Assembly: GCA_023461135.1 (NCBI GenBank)
Contig: JAEWNX010000409.1
Coordinates: 1 to 5,392, forward strand
Origin: Pseudomonadota bacterium
GTDB taxonomy: Bacteria > Pseudomonadota > Alphaproteobacteria > Caulobacterales > Aquidulcibacteraceae
DNA: 5,392 nucleotides
Direction of reading: 5' to 3'
This document shows positions 1 through 5,392 of the stretch, one piece after another (positions within the stretch are counted from its first letter, which is position 1; each line of letters begins with the position of its first letter). Under the pieces are notes generated by a model. That model had not been told where the DNA came from. It was given only the letters and a program-made list of their open reading frames with translations, and ran no database searches. The position numbers and the translations under genes were made by a program.

Positions 1-613
1 CCGCGCGCGCCACTTCATCGAAGGTGAGGCCCCACGCCTGCAGCGCCGCTTCCGACACTTCGATCGAGACTTCCGGCGTACGCGTGCCGACGACGATCGT
101 GTTTGCGGCGCCGGGCAGCAGCGAAAGCCGGTCGCGCAGACGCTCGGCGGTGTCCCGCAGGCTCCGCTCATCGACCTGGCCGTGCACGCCGATAATGATC
201 GACCAGTTGCGGCCGACCGTGCGCGCGACCTGGATGGGCTCCATGCCTTGCGGAAGTCCGGAAATGGAAGCGACGCGCGAGCGCACTTCTTCCGTCATCG
301 CGTCGACGTCGGTCGAGGGATCCGCCTGGATGCTGATCCAGCCATAGCCTTCGCCGGAGCGCGAGCGCACCCAGTCGACGTTGTCGAGGTCCGCCGTCGC
401 TTCTTCGATGCGGACGACGACTTGGCTTTCCATGTCCTCCGGGCTCGCGCCCGGCCAGAATGCTTGCACGAACACGCCGTCGCCGCGTCCGGCCGGCCAG
501 AATTCCTTCTCCATGCGCAGGAAGGAGAATACGCCGGCCAGCACGCAGATGATCATCAGCAGGTTGCCGGCGACGGGGTTGCGTGCCCACCAAGCGACGA
601 TGCTTCTCAACAT
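1..613 (-). CDS. RND-family efflux permease, N-terminal part (cut by window edge)
   Basis: This is the inner-membrane, proton-driven pump subunit of a tripartite RND efflux system. Only the first 204 codons are visible; related permeases are usually about 1000-1050 residues. The protein begins MLRSIVAWWARNPVAGNLLM and has one hydrophobic segment at about residues 14-33, matching RND TM1. A periplasmic stretch follows with the family motif WPGASPEDMESQVV (53-66). The RIEEA at 68-72 and the D-x-D with EEVRSRV (about 102-113) fit the porter (PN1) domain. The N-terminus resembles the WWARNPVAxNLLM branch of RND pumps rather than classical AcrB. The ATG at 613-611 has a GGAG ribosome binding site 7 nt upstream, and the gene lies 43 nt after the membrane fusion protein stop, so it is the third gene of the operon. 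Family assignment is firm; substrate is unknown. Confidence 0.93.
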   Translation of the reverse strand, partial: MLRSIVAWWARNPVAGNLLMIICVLAGVFSFLRMEKEFWPAGRGDGVFVQAFWPGASPEDMESQVVVRIEEATADLDNVDWVRSRSGEGYGWISIQADPSTDVDAMTEEVRSRVASISGLPQGMEPIQVARTVGRNWSIIIGVHGQVDERSLRDTAERLRDRLSLLPGAANTIVVGTRTPEVSIEVSEAALQAWGLTFDEVARA

Positions 614-620
614 TTCCCGT

Positions 621-624
621 CTCC
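621..624 (-). promoter_or_regulatory. Ribosome binding site of the RND permease gene
   Basis: GGAG on the minus strand lies 7 nt before the ATG at 613-611. It supports this start, at which the typical RND N-terminus begins directly. Confidence 0.7.
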
Positions 625-656
625 GGAGGAGCGCGCGCCTGAACGGCGCCCGTCGG

Positions 657-1946
657 TTAGTCGCGAATGTCCAAGTTCTCTTGCGCCGCCGCCGCGGGAG
701 CGGCGCTCTCGCCGGCGCGGTTGATCGGCGTTACCGCCATGCCTTCGCGCGGCGACGTCAACACGGAAACGACGACCCGCTCGCCATCTGCGACGCCCTC
801 CCGGAACAGCACTTCGTCCGCCGTGGTCTGCGCCGGGCGCACGCCTCGCACGTCGATCGTGTTGTCGGCCGTCACCACATAGACGAACTCGTTGCGCTTC
901 AGCGCGCTGCGTGGCGCGGCGACCAGCGTTTCGCGGCCCGAGCCTTCGATGCGGGCCGACACGAACATGCCCGGCGCCAGCGGCGTCGTCTGGCGCGCTG
1001 AGAAGGGATCGCGCACTTCCACTGTGCCATAGACGAGGCGCGTGCGCGCATCGACCGACGCTTCCGTGCGCACAAGGCGCCCTTCCCACGTCATGATGCG
1101 CCCGCCGAGCACGTTGCTCACGTGCGCCGACGGCCCCGGATTGGCGGCCGAAGCGCTGAAGCCGAGAGGAACGCGCAAGCTGGCCAGATCGGTGTCCGTC
1201 AGCGGCACGCGGATTTCCATCGTCTCCGTGCCGAACATGACCGCCACCGGCGAGCCGGGCCCGACATAGTCGCCCATATTCGCCCGGCGTTCACGGATAC
1301 GGCCCGTGAACGGCGCGCTCACATTGGTCCGCGCCAGATCGAGTTCTGCTGACCGCAGCGCGGCCTGCGCCGCTGCGAGCTGGGCGCGCGCTTGCGCCAA
1401 TTGCGGCTCCCGCACCGCGAGCGGAGGCGCTTCACCGCGGCCCAGCGCCTGCCAGTCCTGGCGCGCCAGTTCGCCTTCGGCTTCCTCGCGCGTCAGAGCT
1501 TCTTCCGCTTGCGCGACTTGCGCGCGCGCGCGCACGCCCGCGAGCTGATAATTGGCAGGGTCCACGCGCGCGAGCGTCTCGCCTTGCGCGAACGCGCCGC
1601 CTTCGGCGAATTTAGGGCTCACCCACACGATGCGGCCGGCGACCTGCGCGGCCAGCGTCGCCTCGAAGCGCGGACGCGCTTCGCCCTGCACATTGATGGC
1701 GATCGTCGTCGGGCGCGCGTGCGCGACGGCGAACTGCACGGCTGGCGGGTGCGGCGCGCCGTTCTTCTCTTCCGGCTTCGGCGCTGTCATCGTCATCAGC
1801 ACGAACAGTCCGGCCACGCCTGCGAGCACCACGACGGGCGCGGCGAAGACCAACCCGGTCTTGGTCCGGCTCCAGAGCGTCTTCGGCGTTTGCTCGTCGT
1901 CGGCGGCTTGGGTCTCGGTCAACATATTGAGATCCATCTTGTTCAT
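657..1946 (-). CDS. RND efflux membrane fusion protein (periplasmic adaptor, HlyD/AcrA family)
   Basis: This adaptor links the RND permease to the outer membrane channel across the periplasm. It has 429 residues, typical for the family. A cytoplasmic head is followed by a single hydrophobic segment at about 31-53. There is no lipobox cysteine, so it is probably anchored by an uncleaved helix, unlike lipoprotein AcrA. A lipoyl half-motif sits at about 90-130, and an Ala/Gln/Glu-rich helical hairpin (coiled coil) at about 134-205. The second lipoyl half has the hallmark NVSAPFTGRIRERRANMGDYV (208-228). The beta-barrel covers about 242-335, with LAPGMFVSARI at 323-333, and the membrane-proximal domain about 340-410. 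An Ala-rich tail ends the protein. The ATG overlaps the stop of the upstream gene (ATGA, 1946-1943), so translation is probably coupled. The upstream Shine-Dalgarno (GGGAA) is weak, and Met4 or Met8 are possible alternative starts. The stop is TAA at 659-657. Confidence 0.94.
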   Translation of the reverse strand: MNKMDLNMLTETQAADDEQTPKTLWSRTKTGLVFAAPVVVLAGVAGLFVLMTMTAPKPEEKNGAPHPPAVQFAVAHARPTTIAINVQGEARPRFEATLAAQVAGRIVWVSPKFAEGGAFAQGETLARVDPANYQLAGVRARAQVAQAEEALTREEAEGELARQDWQALGRGEAPPLAVREPQLAQARAQLAAAQAALRSAELDLARTNVSAPFTGRIRERRANMGDYVGPGSPVAVMFGTETMEIRVPLTDTDLASLRVPLGFSASAANPGPSAHVSNVLGGRIMTWEGRLVRTEASVDARTRLVYGTVEVRDPFSARQTTPLAPGMFVSARIEGSGRETLVAAPRSALKRNEFVYVVTADNTIDVRGVRPAQTTADEVLFREGVADGERVVVSVLTSPREGMAVTPINRAGESAAPAAAAQENLDIRD

Positions 1947-3376
1947 GGCGCGAGTTCCCGATCTTCGTCGATGCCGCCCGTGCGGGCGCCGCCGCCCAAG
2001 GCGACGTGATAGGTGATGCGGTTGGATACGCGGGCCGCGCGTGCGGTGATCAGGCCGCGCTCCGCATCGATACGGCGCGTGTAGGCGTCGATTAATTCAA
2101 ACAGGGTGGCGACGCCGCGCGAATACTCGCGTTCCGCCAATTCCTGCGCCGCGCGCGCCTCTTCGGCGGCGATGGCGAACTGGGCTTCGCGCGTTTCCAG
2201 GCTCTGGTCGGCGCTGATCGCGCCTTCCACTTCGCTCCAGGCGCTGATCGACGTGCGCACGTAATCCGCCGCTGCGGCGCGGCGGTCGGCCACCGTCGCG
2301 CGCGATTCCGAGAACAGCGCGCCGCCCTGGAAGATCGGCATGGTGAGCCCGGCGACGACGTTGCTGATCATGTTTACGCTGTCGTCGACATCGCCCACGC
2401 GGTTGCCGTTCGTCCCTGGATTGAAGGCCGTGCCGGTAAGCGTCAGACGCGGTAGCATGGCTGCGCGGGCCTCGTGGATGCGGAAGCCGGCCGCGCGCAT
2501 GCGGTTTTCCGAAGCGAGCACGTCCGGGCGGCGCTCCAGCAGATCTTCCGGCGCGCCGGCGGCCGCAAGCGGCGCGAGTTCCGGCAATGCGCCCTCTGCG
2601 CGCAGCGTGCCGTCCGGATAGCGGCCCATGATTTCCTGCAAGGCCCGAGAGGAGATCAGCAGCGAATCCTGCGCCTGCGCCTCGAACCCCCGCGCCGACG
2701 CCACCTGGCTGCGCGCGGTGCGCAGCGCCAGCGACGTCGCGATGCCCGCATCGTAGCGGCGTTGCGTCAAATCGAGCGCGCGCTCGCGCGTTTGCAGATC
2801 TTCCTGCGCCAGCGCGAGAAGCTGCTGCGCCTCGATCAGATCGACCCAGGCGCGCGCCGACCGGCCCGCCACGGAGAGGCGCGCGCCGTTAAGGTCTTCT
2901 TCGGCGGCGTCAGCGCTCAGATCGGAGGCGAGGGCGCGTGACGTCAGGCGGCCCCACAGATCGATTTCCCAGCTCGCGATCACGTTGGACGAATAGATGT
3001 CGCGCGGATGCGAGCGTTGGCCGCCGCCAAGCGGCTCTTGTTCGCGCGTGCGGTCGAGGCCGACGCTCAGGTCGGGAAGCAGGTTTCCGCCGAATGCGCC
3101 GCGCGCGCGCCAGCGCGCCGCACGATATTGCGCTTCGACGATTTGCAGGTCGGGGCTCCCCGCCAGCGCCTCGCGCGCAAGTTGCGACATTTCCGCGGAA
3201 TTCATGTCGTCGAGCCAGGTCGAGGCAGGCGACGCATTGAGTTCGGCCGCGCGCTCGGCGCCGATCGCGTCTGCCGCAACGTAAGAGTCCGGCTCTGGCG
3301 GCAGGTTGCGCCCTGCGCAGGCGCTGACTGCGGCGGCGAGGCCCAAGCCGATCAGTATCCTCGCGCGCTGTCCCAT
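1943..3376 (-). CDS. RND efflux outer membrane factor lipoprotein (OprM/NodT-type, TolC superfamily)
   Basis: This is the outer membrane channel subunit, which would trimerise into a beta-barrel plus periplasmic alpha-helical tunnel. It has 477 residues, usual for OprM/NodT proteins. The N-terminus MGQRARILIG is a lipoprotein signal ending in VSAC, so Cys20 is the likely lipidated residue. Position +2 is Ala rather than Asp, consistent with sorting to the outer membrane. The two OEP repeats are visible. The first runs about 60-250, with WEIDLWGRL (136-144) and RRYDAGIATSLAL (206-218). The second runs about 277-460, with RRPDVLASENRMRAA (282-296), MLPRLTLTG (307-315) and REYSRGVATLFELIDAYTRR (416-435). 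It is the first gene of the operon, whereas many RND operons place it last or lack it. An out-of-frame ATG at 3380-3378 lies just upstream; the 3376 start gives the lipoprotein signal and is preferred. Confidence 0.94.
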   Translation of the reverse strand: MGQRARILIGLGLAAAVSACAGRNLPPEPDSYVAADAIGAERAAELNASPASTWLDDMNSAEMSQLAREALAGSPDLQIVEAQYRAARWRARGAFGGNLLPDLSVGLDRTREQEPLGGGQRSHPRDIYSSNVIASWEIDLWGRLTSRALASDLSADAAEEDLNGARLSVAGRSARAWVDLIEAQQLLALAQEDLQTRERALDLTQRRYDAGIATSLALRTARSQVASARGFEAQAQDSLLISSRALQEIMGRYPDGTLRAEGALPELAPLAAAGAPEDLLERRPDVLASENRMRAAGFRIHEARAAMLPRLTLTGTAFNPGTNGNRVGDVDDSVNMISNVVAGLTMPIFQGGALFSESRATVADRRAAAADYVRTSISAWSEVEGAISADQSLETREAQFAIAAEEARAAQELAEREYSRGVATLFELIDAYTRRIDAERGLITARAARVSNRITYHVALGGGARTGGIDEDRELAP

Positions 3377-3380
3377 TCAT

Positions 3381-3385
3381 CCCTC
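3381..3385 (-). promoter_or_regulatory. Probable ribosome binding site of the outer membrane factor gene
   Basis: GAGGG on the minus strand lies 4 nt before the ATG at 3376-3374. The spacing is short. A second ATG at 3380-3378 overlaps in another frame (ATGAATG) and gives no recognisable protein, so the lipoprotein signal sequence decides the start. Confidence 0.5.
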
Positions 3386-3396
3386 GCAGCTCAGCC

Positions 3397-3425
3397 TGAC
3401 TACGCCCGACCCTCTCGAAAGTCAA
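3397..3425 (-). promoter_or_regulatory. Possible sigma70-type promoter of the efflux operon
   Basis: On the minus strand TTGACT (3425-3420) resembles a -35 box. After 17 nt it is followed by TAGTCA (3402-3397), a poor -10 match. Transcription would begin near 3390, giving a very short leader before the ATG at 3376. The -35 box falls inside the palindrome at 3415-3446, so a protein bound there would block this promoter. Spacing and position are good but the -10 is weak; this is a prediction only. Confidence 0.35.
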
Positions 3426-3446
3426 TAAATGCGTATTGAAATTCGA
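3415..3446. promoter_or_regulatory. 32-bp imperfect palindrome, candidate operator between the divergent genes
   Basis: The left arm TCGAAAGTCAATA (3415-3427) and right arm TATTGAAATTCGA (3434-3446) are reverse complements at 11 of 13 positions: a 6-bp inner and a 5-bp outer block, each unbroken. The spacer is the 6-nt AATGCG. The element is AT-richer than its surroundings, lies in the divergent intergenic region and covers the putative -35 of the efflux operon. Its size and symmetry suit a dimeric repressor, for example TetR-like, as often controls RND pumps. No regulator gene is present in the window, so the binding protein is unknown. Confidence 0.55.
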
Positions 3447-3456
3447 TAAGGTTCGG

Positions 3457-3473
3457 GACGGCCGAGGCCGGTC
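3457..3473. repeat. Short GC-rich dyad in the phoR leader region
   Basis: CGGCC (3459-3463) and GGCCG (3466-3470) form a perfect inverted repeat with a 2-nt centre. An alternative pairing extends it to GAC/GTC with one bulged base. No T-run follows, so it is not a typical intrinsic terminator. In a GC-rich genome such a short dyad may be chance. Confidence 0.2.
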
Positions 3474-3495
3474 GCTTCCCTACGACACCGCTTGG

Positions 3496-3576
3496 ATGCC
3501 GGCGTTCACGGTTTTGGATGCGTTCACCGAAGCTTTGCTGCTCTCCGGCGGCGGAATGCCTAAGTTGGGGCGATGA
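3496..3576 (+). other. Possible 26-codon upstream ORF ending on the phoR start codon
   Basis: An ATG at 3496 opens a 26-residue frame (MPAFTVLDAFTEALLLSGGG, then MPKLGR). Its TGA stop (3574-3576) overlaps the phoR ATG as ATGA. No good ribosome binding site precedes 3496, and an internal ATG at 3556 would give only a hexapeptide. The overlap could couple translation into phoR, whose own Shine-Dalgarno is poor. It may equally be chance; no homology is recognised. Confidence 0.15.
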
Positions 3577-4907
3577 ATCGGGCGCTTGCAGTGCGGTGGC
3601 GGCGGCTGGAGCGCTTGCCGCTCGTGGCGTGGGTCGCGATGGGCCTGGCGGCCTTTGCGCTATTTGCCGCTTTCGCGATCAGCCCTCAGGCCGCCCTGCT
3701 CATGGCGCTGGCCGCGGCGGCGTGCGTCTGGGCTGCGCGCGAGGCGCGCCGCTTCATCATCGCCCCGCGCGCCGCCGACCAAGCCGACTTGATCGGCCTC
3801 GGCGAACTCGCGCCGCTGATCGAAGCGCTTCCCGATCCCGCCTTGCTGGTGGACGAACACGGCCGCATCGCCGGATCCAACGCTGCAGCGCGCCGGCAAA
3901 TGTCGTTCGAAACGCGCGGACAGTTTCTCACCTCGATCATCCGCCACCCGGATGTGCTCGAAGCGATGCAGACCGCGATCCGCGATGGCGAAACGCGCGC
4001 CGTCGAATACGAAACGCCGGAGCAGGTGGATCGTCACATCCGCTGCTACGTCGCGCCCGTGAACTGGGGCGCGGACCGCGCCGCGATGCTGGTTTTTCAC
4101 GATCAAACCGCGAAAATCAGCACCGAGCGCATGCGCGCCGATTTCCTGGCGAACGCCAGCCACGAATTGCGCACGCCGCTCGCTTCGCTGACGCTGTTGA
4201 TTGAAACCATCTCCGGGCCCGCGCGCGAGAACGCCGCCGAGCGCAACCGCTTTCTATCCATGATGCAGGTGCAGGCCGATCGCATGCGCCGGCTCATCGA
4301 CGATCTGCTGTCGCTGTCGCGCATCGAACTCGACGAACACGTGCCGCCGTCCGACCGCGCCGATCTTGCCGATGTCGCCCGAGAGGTCATCGATACGCTC
4401 GAGGGCGTCGCCGCGGAGCGAAACGTGCGCCTGGTGCTGCACGCCGCGCCAGAGCCGGTGCGCGTCGTCGGCGAGCGCTTCCAGCTCACGCAAGTGATCC
4501 AGAATCTCATCGACAACGCGATGAAGTACAGCGCCGAGGGCGGCGAGGTGCGTATCGAGATCGGCGTCTCCGGCGACCGCGAAGAGGTGACGGCCACGGC
4601 TGGCCGCCGCTGGGACGACGCGGCCCGCGTGGCGCTGCTCACCCCCGCTGCAGCCGCCAACCGCTCCTACGCCTATGTGCGCGTCGAGGACGACGGCCCC
4701 GGGGTTCCGCGCCGCTATCTGCCCCGCCTGGGCGAGCGTTTCTTCAGGGTCGAGCGCGAACAGGGTCAGGAAAAGGGCGGCACCGGGCTGGGGCTCGCCA
4801 TCGTCAAGCACATCATCAACCGCCACCGCGGCGGCCTTCTGGTCGAGAGTGAGCCCGGCCGGGGCACGGCCATCGCCGCCTATGTGGAATTGGCGGGGGA
4901 GGGTTGA
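3573..4907 (+). CDS. phoR: Phosphate regulon sensor histidine kinase PhoR
   Basis: This membrane kinase senses phosphate status through the Pst transporter and PhoU, and phosphorylates the response regulator PhoB. It has 444 residues, close to the usual PhoR length. Two hydrophobic segments at about 16-36 and 39-54 form a hairpin with almost no periplasmic domain, as expected for PhoR. A PAS-like domain follows (about 78-178; LIEALPDPALLVDEHGRIAG at 82-101). The HisKA H-box is FLANASHELRTPL (191-203), with His197 as the phosphoacceptor. The HATPase_c domain has an N-box QNLIDNAMKYS (310-320), G1 EDDGPGVP (372-379), an F-box GERFFRVE (387-394) and G2 GGTGLGLAIVK (402-412). About 30 extra residues sit between the N-box strand and G1 (about 333-366). 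An in-frame TAA at 3561 makes the ATG at 3573 the first available start; the upstream GGGG is close and weak. The downstream Pho box and pstB support naming it phoR over a generic kinase. Confidence 0.9.
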   Translation: MNRALAVRWRRLERLPLVAWVAMGLAAFALFAAFAISPQAALLMALAAAACVWAAREARRFIIAPRAADQADLIGLGELAPLIEALPDPALLVDEHGRIAGSNAAARRQMSFETRGQFLTSIIRHPDVLEAMQTAIRDGETRAVEYETPEQVDRHIRCYVAPVNWGADRAAMLVFHDQTAKISTERMRADFLANASHELRTPLASLTLLIETISGPARENAAERNRFLSMMQVQADRMRRLIDDLLSLSRIELDEHVPPSDRADLADVAREVIDTLEGVAAERNVRLVLHAAPEPVRVVGERFQLTQVIQNLIDNAMKYSAEGGEVRIEIGVSGDREEVTATAGRRWDDAARVALLTPAAAANRSYAYVRVEDDGPGVPRRYLPRLGERFFRVEREQGQEKGGTGLGLAIVKHIINRHRGGLLVESEPGRGTAIAAYVELAGEG

Positions 4908-4923
4908 GGCTTCGCCATGGCTG

Positions 4924-4941
4924 ATTTCACATCAGTGTCAC
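4924..4941 (+). promoter_or_regulatory. Pho box (PhoB binding site) upstream of pstB
   Basis: ATTTCAC-ATCA-GTGTCAC contains two 7-bp direct repeats starting 11 bp apart, the spacing of PhoB half-sites. They resemble the known consensus CTGTCAT-N4-CTGTCAT at 9 of 14 positions, including the TCA core in both. A TAAGTC at 4952-4957 lies 10 bp downstream, where a PhoB-dependent -10 should be, although its own match to TATAAT is weak. The site lies 76 bp before the pstB start. Phosphate starvation would be expected to induce pstB from here. Confidence 0.7.
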
Positions 4942-4956
4942 GAAAGGCTCCTAAGT

Positions 4957-4977
4957 CCTGTTCTGGTCAAGAACGGG
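4957..4977 (+). repeat. Inverted repeat (stem-loop potential) between the Pho box and pstB
   Basis: CCTGTTCT (4957-4964) can pair with AGAACGGG (4970-4977) around a GGTCA loop, including one G-T wobble. The 5-bp core GTTCT/AGAAC is perfect. There is no T-run after it, so it is not a standard terminator. If transcription starts about 7 nt after the proposed -10, the left arm would be mostly untranscribed, which favours a DNA site or chance over an RNA leader hairpin. Confidence 0.3.
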
Positions 4978-5005
4978 CGAATCGCGGTTCGGCTTGGCCG
5001 GCGAG

Positions 5006-5011
5006 AAAGGG
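5006..5011 (+). promoter_or_regulatory. Ribosome binding site of pstB
   Basis: AAAGGG ends 6 nt before the ATG at 5018. It favours this start over the in-frame ATGs at 5063 and 5069, which lack an equally good site. Confidence 0.6.
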
Positions 5012-5017
5012 TCGTGG

Positions 5018-5392
5018 ATGGAGTTCTCACCTGCCGGCGCGGACAGAGCGGTCGCCACGCCCATGTCGATGACGGCGCCCGCCCTCCGCGCCGACGCCGG
5101 GACGATCCTTGGCGGCGCCACCAAGATCAGCGCGCGCGACGTGAACGTGTTCTACGGCGAGAAGCAGGCGCTGTACGATGTCTCGATCGACATTCCGGAC
5201 CGCGCCGTGACCGCCTTCATTGGCCCGTCAGGCTGCGGCAAGACGACGTTCCTGCGCTGCTTCAACCGGATGAACGACACGATCGAAGGCGCGCGCGTCA
5301 CCGGCTCCGTTCAGATCGAAGGCAAGGACGCCTACGCCAAGGGCGTCGACCCCGTCGTGCTGCGCACGCGTGTCGGCATGGTGTTCCAGAAG
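5018..5392 (+). CDS. pstB: Phosphate ABC transporter ATP-binding protein PstB, N-terminal part (cut by window edge)
   Basis: PstB is the cytoplasmic ATPase that powers high-affinity phosphate import through PstC/PstA with the binding protein PstS, and it takes part in PhoU-PhoR signalling. The first 125 codons are visible, of an expected 250-280. The core starts at about residue 37 with [20 protein letters not shown]. Walker A is GPSGCGKTT (69-77, Lys75). [20 protein letters not shown] (79-98) is strongly PstB-like. The fragment ends in VGMVFQK, where Gln124 is the Q-loop glutamine. Signature motif, Walker B and H-loop lie beyond the edge. A short non-conserved N-terminal extension (1-36) precedes the core; Met16 or Met18 are alternative starts, but the ATG at 5018 has the better ribosome binding site and an in-frame TAA lies at 4952. 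It follows phoR by 110 bp and has its own Pho box. Confidence 0.95.
   Translation, partial: MEFSPAGADRAVATPMSMTAPALRADAGTILGGATKISARDVNVFYGEKQALYDVSIDIPDRAVTAFIGPSGCGKTTFLRCFNRMNDTIEGARVTGSVQIEGKDAYAKGVDPVVLRTRVGMVFQK

Noticed and set aside
614..656. Possible promoter or separate regulatory site between the adaptor and permease genes.
   Set aside because: The gap is only 43 nt and shows just a ribosome binding site; the genes look co-transcribed.
1519..1537. A 19-bp alternating purine-pyrimidine run, mostly CG, with Z-DNA potential.
   Set aside because: It lies inside the adaptor gene and encodes an Arg/Ala stretch of the coiled coil. CGCG runs are common throughout this GC-rich window.
1392..2009. 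A 205-residue plus-strand open frame opposite the adaptor gene.
   Set aside because: Antisense shadow, rich in Arg and His, no start context, while the minus-strand frame is a clear adaptor protein.
2910..3425. A 171-residue open frame on the minus strand starting upstream of the outer membrane factor.
   Set aside because: It is an Arg-rich out-of-frame shadow of the outer membrane factor gene, with no recognisable motifs.
3518..4204. A 228-residue plus-strand open frame overlapping the start of phoR.
   Set aside because: Arg/Gly/Ala-rich translation typical of a shifted frame in GC-rich DNA; phoR in the other frame has all the kinase motifs.
4103..4660. A 185-residue minus-strand open frame opposite phoR.
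   Set aside because: Ser/Arg-rich antisense translation of the kinase core; no family resemblance.
4908..5017. Possible intrinsic terminator after phoR.
   Set aside because: Short dyads exist, but none is followed by a T-run, so termination between phoR and pstB is not supported.

Overview
The window is GC-rich and densely coding. It reads as a chromosomal stretch of an alphaproteobacterium, possibly near Caulobacterales/Maricaulales. That placement is an inference from the strong GC bias, the protein flavour and the phoR/pst linkage; no rRNA or other marker is present to fix it. There is no sign of mobile elements, CRISPR arrays, tRNA or rRNA genes.

Left part (1-3376, minus strand): a tripartite RND efflux operon, transcribed right to left. 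The order is an outer-membrane-factor lipoprotein (3376-1943), an inner-membrane-anchored membrane fusion protein (1946-657, joined to the first gene by an ATGA stop/start overlap), then the N-terminal 204 codons of an RND permease (613 to the window edge). Together they would form a proton-driven pump spanning inner membrane, periplasm and outer membrane. The substrate cannot be read from the sequence.

Middle (3377-3572): a 196-bp divergent intergenic region. It contains an AT-richer islet with a long imperfect palindrome (3415-3446). The palindrome overlaps a possible -35 element of the efflux operon and is the best operator candidate in the window. A short GC-rich dyad, an 8-bp direct repeat and a possible 26-codon upstream ORF lie nearer to the right-hand gene.

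Right part (3573-5392, plus strand): a complete PhoR-type sensor histidine kinase (3573-4907), a 110-bp gap with a convincing Pho box (4924-4941), and the first 125 codons of pstB, the ATPase of the high-affinity phosphate transporter (5018 to the window edge). The phosphate-signalling logic is clear: PstB/PhoU status controls PhoR, PhoR phosphorylates PhoB, and PhoB binds Pho boxes. The permease genes pstC and pstA, often found between phoR and pstB in this group, are absent here, and pstB has its own Pho box.

Nothing in the window is a clearly undescribed system. The points most worth checking are the palindromic operator, the phoR-pstB arrangement without pstCA, and the extra loop in the PhoR ATP-binding domain.
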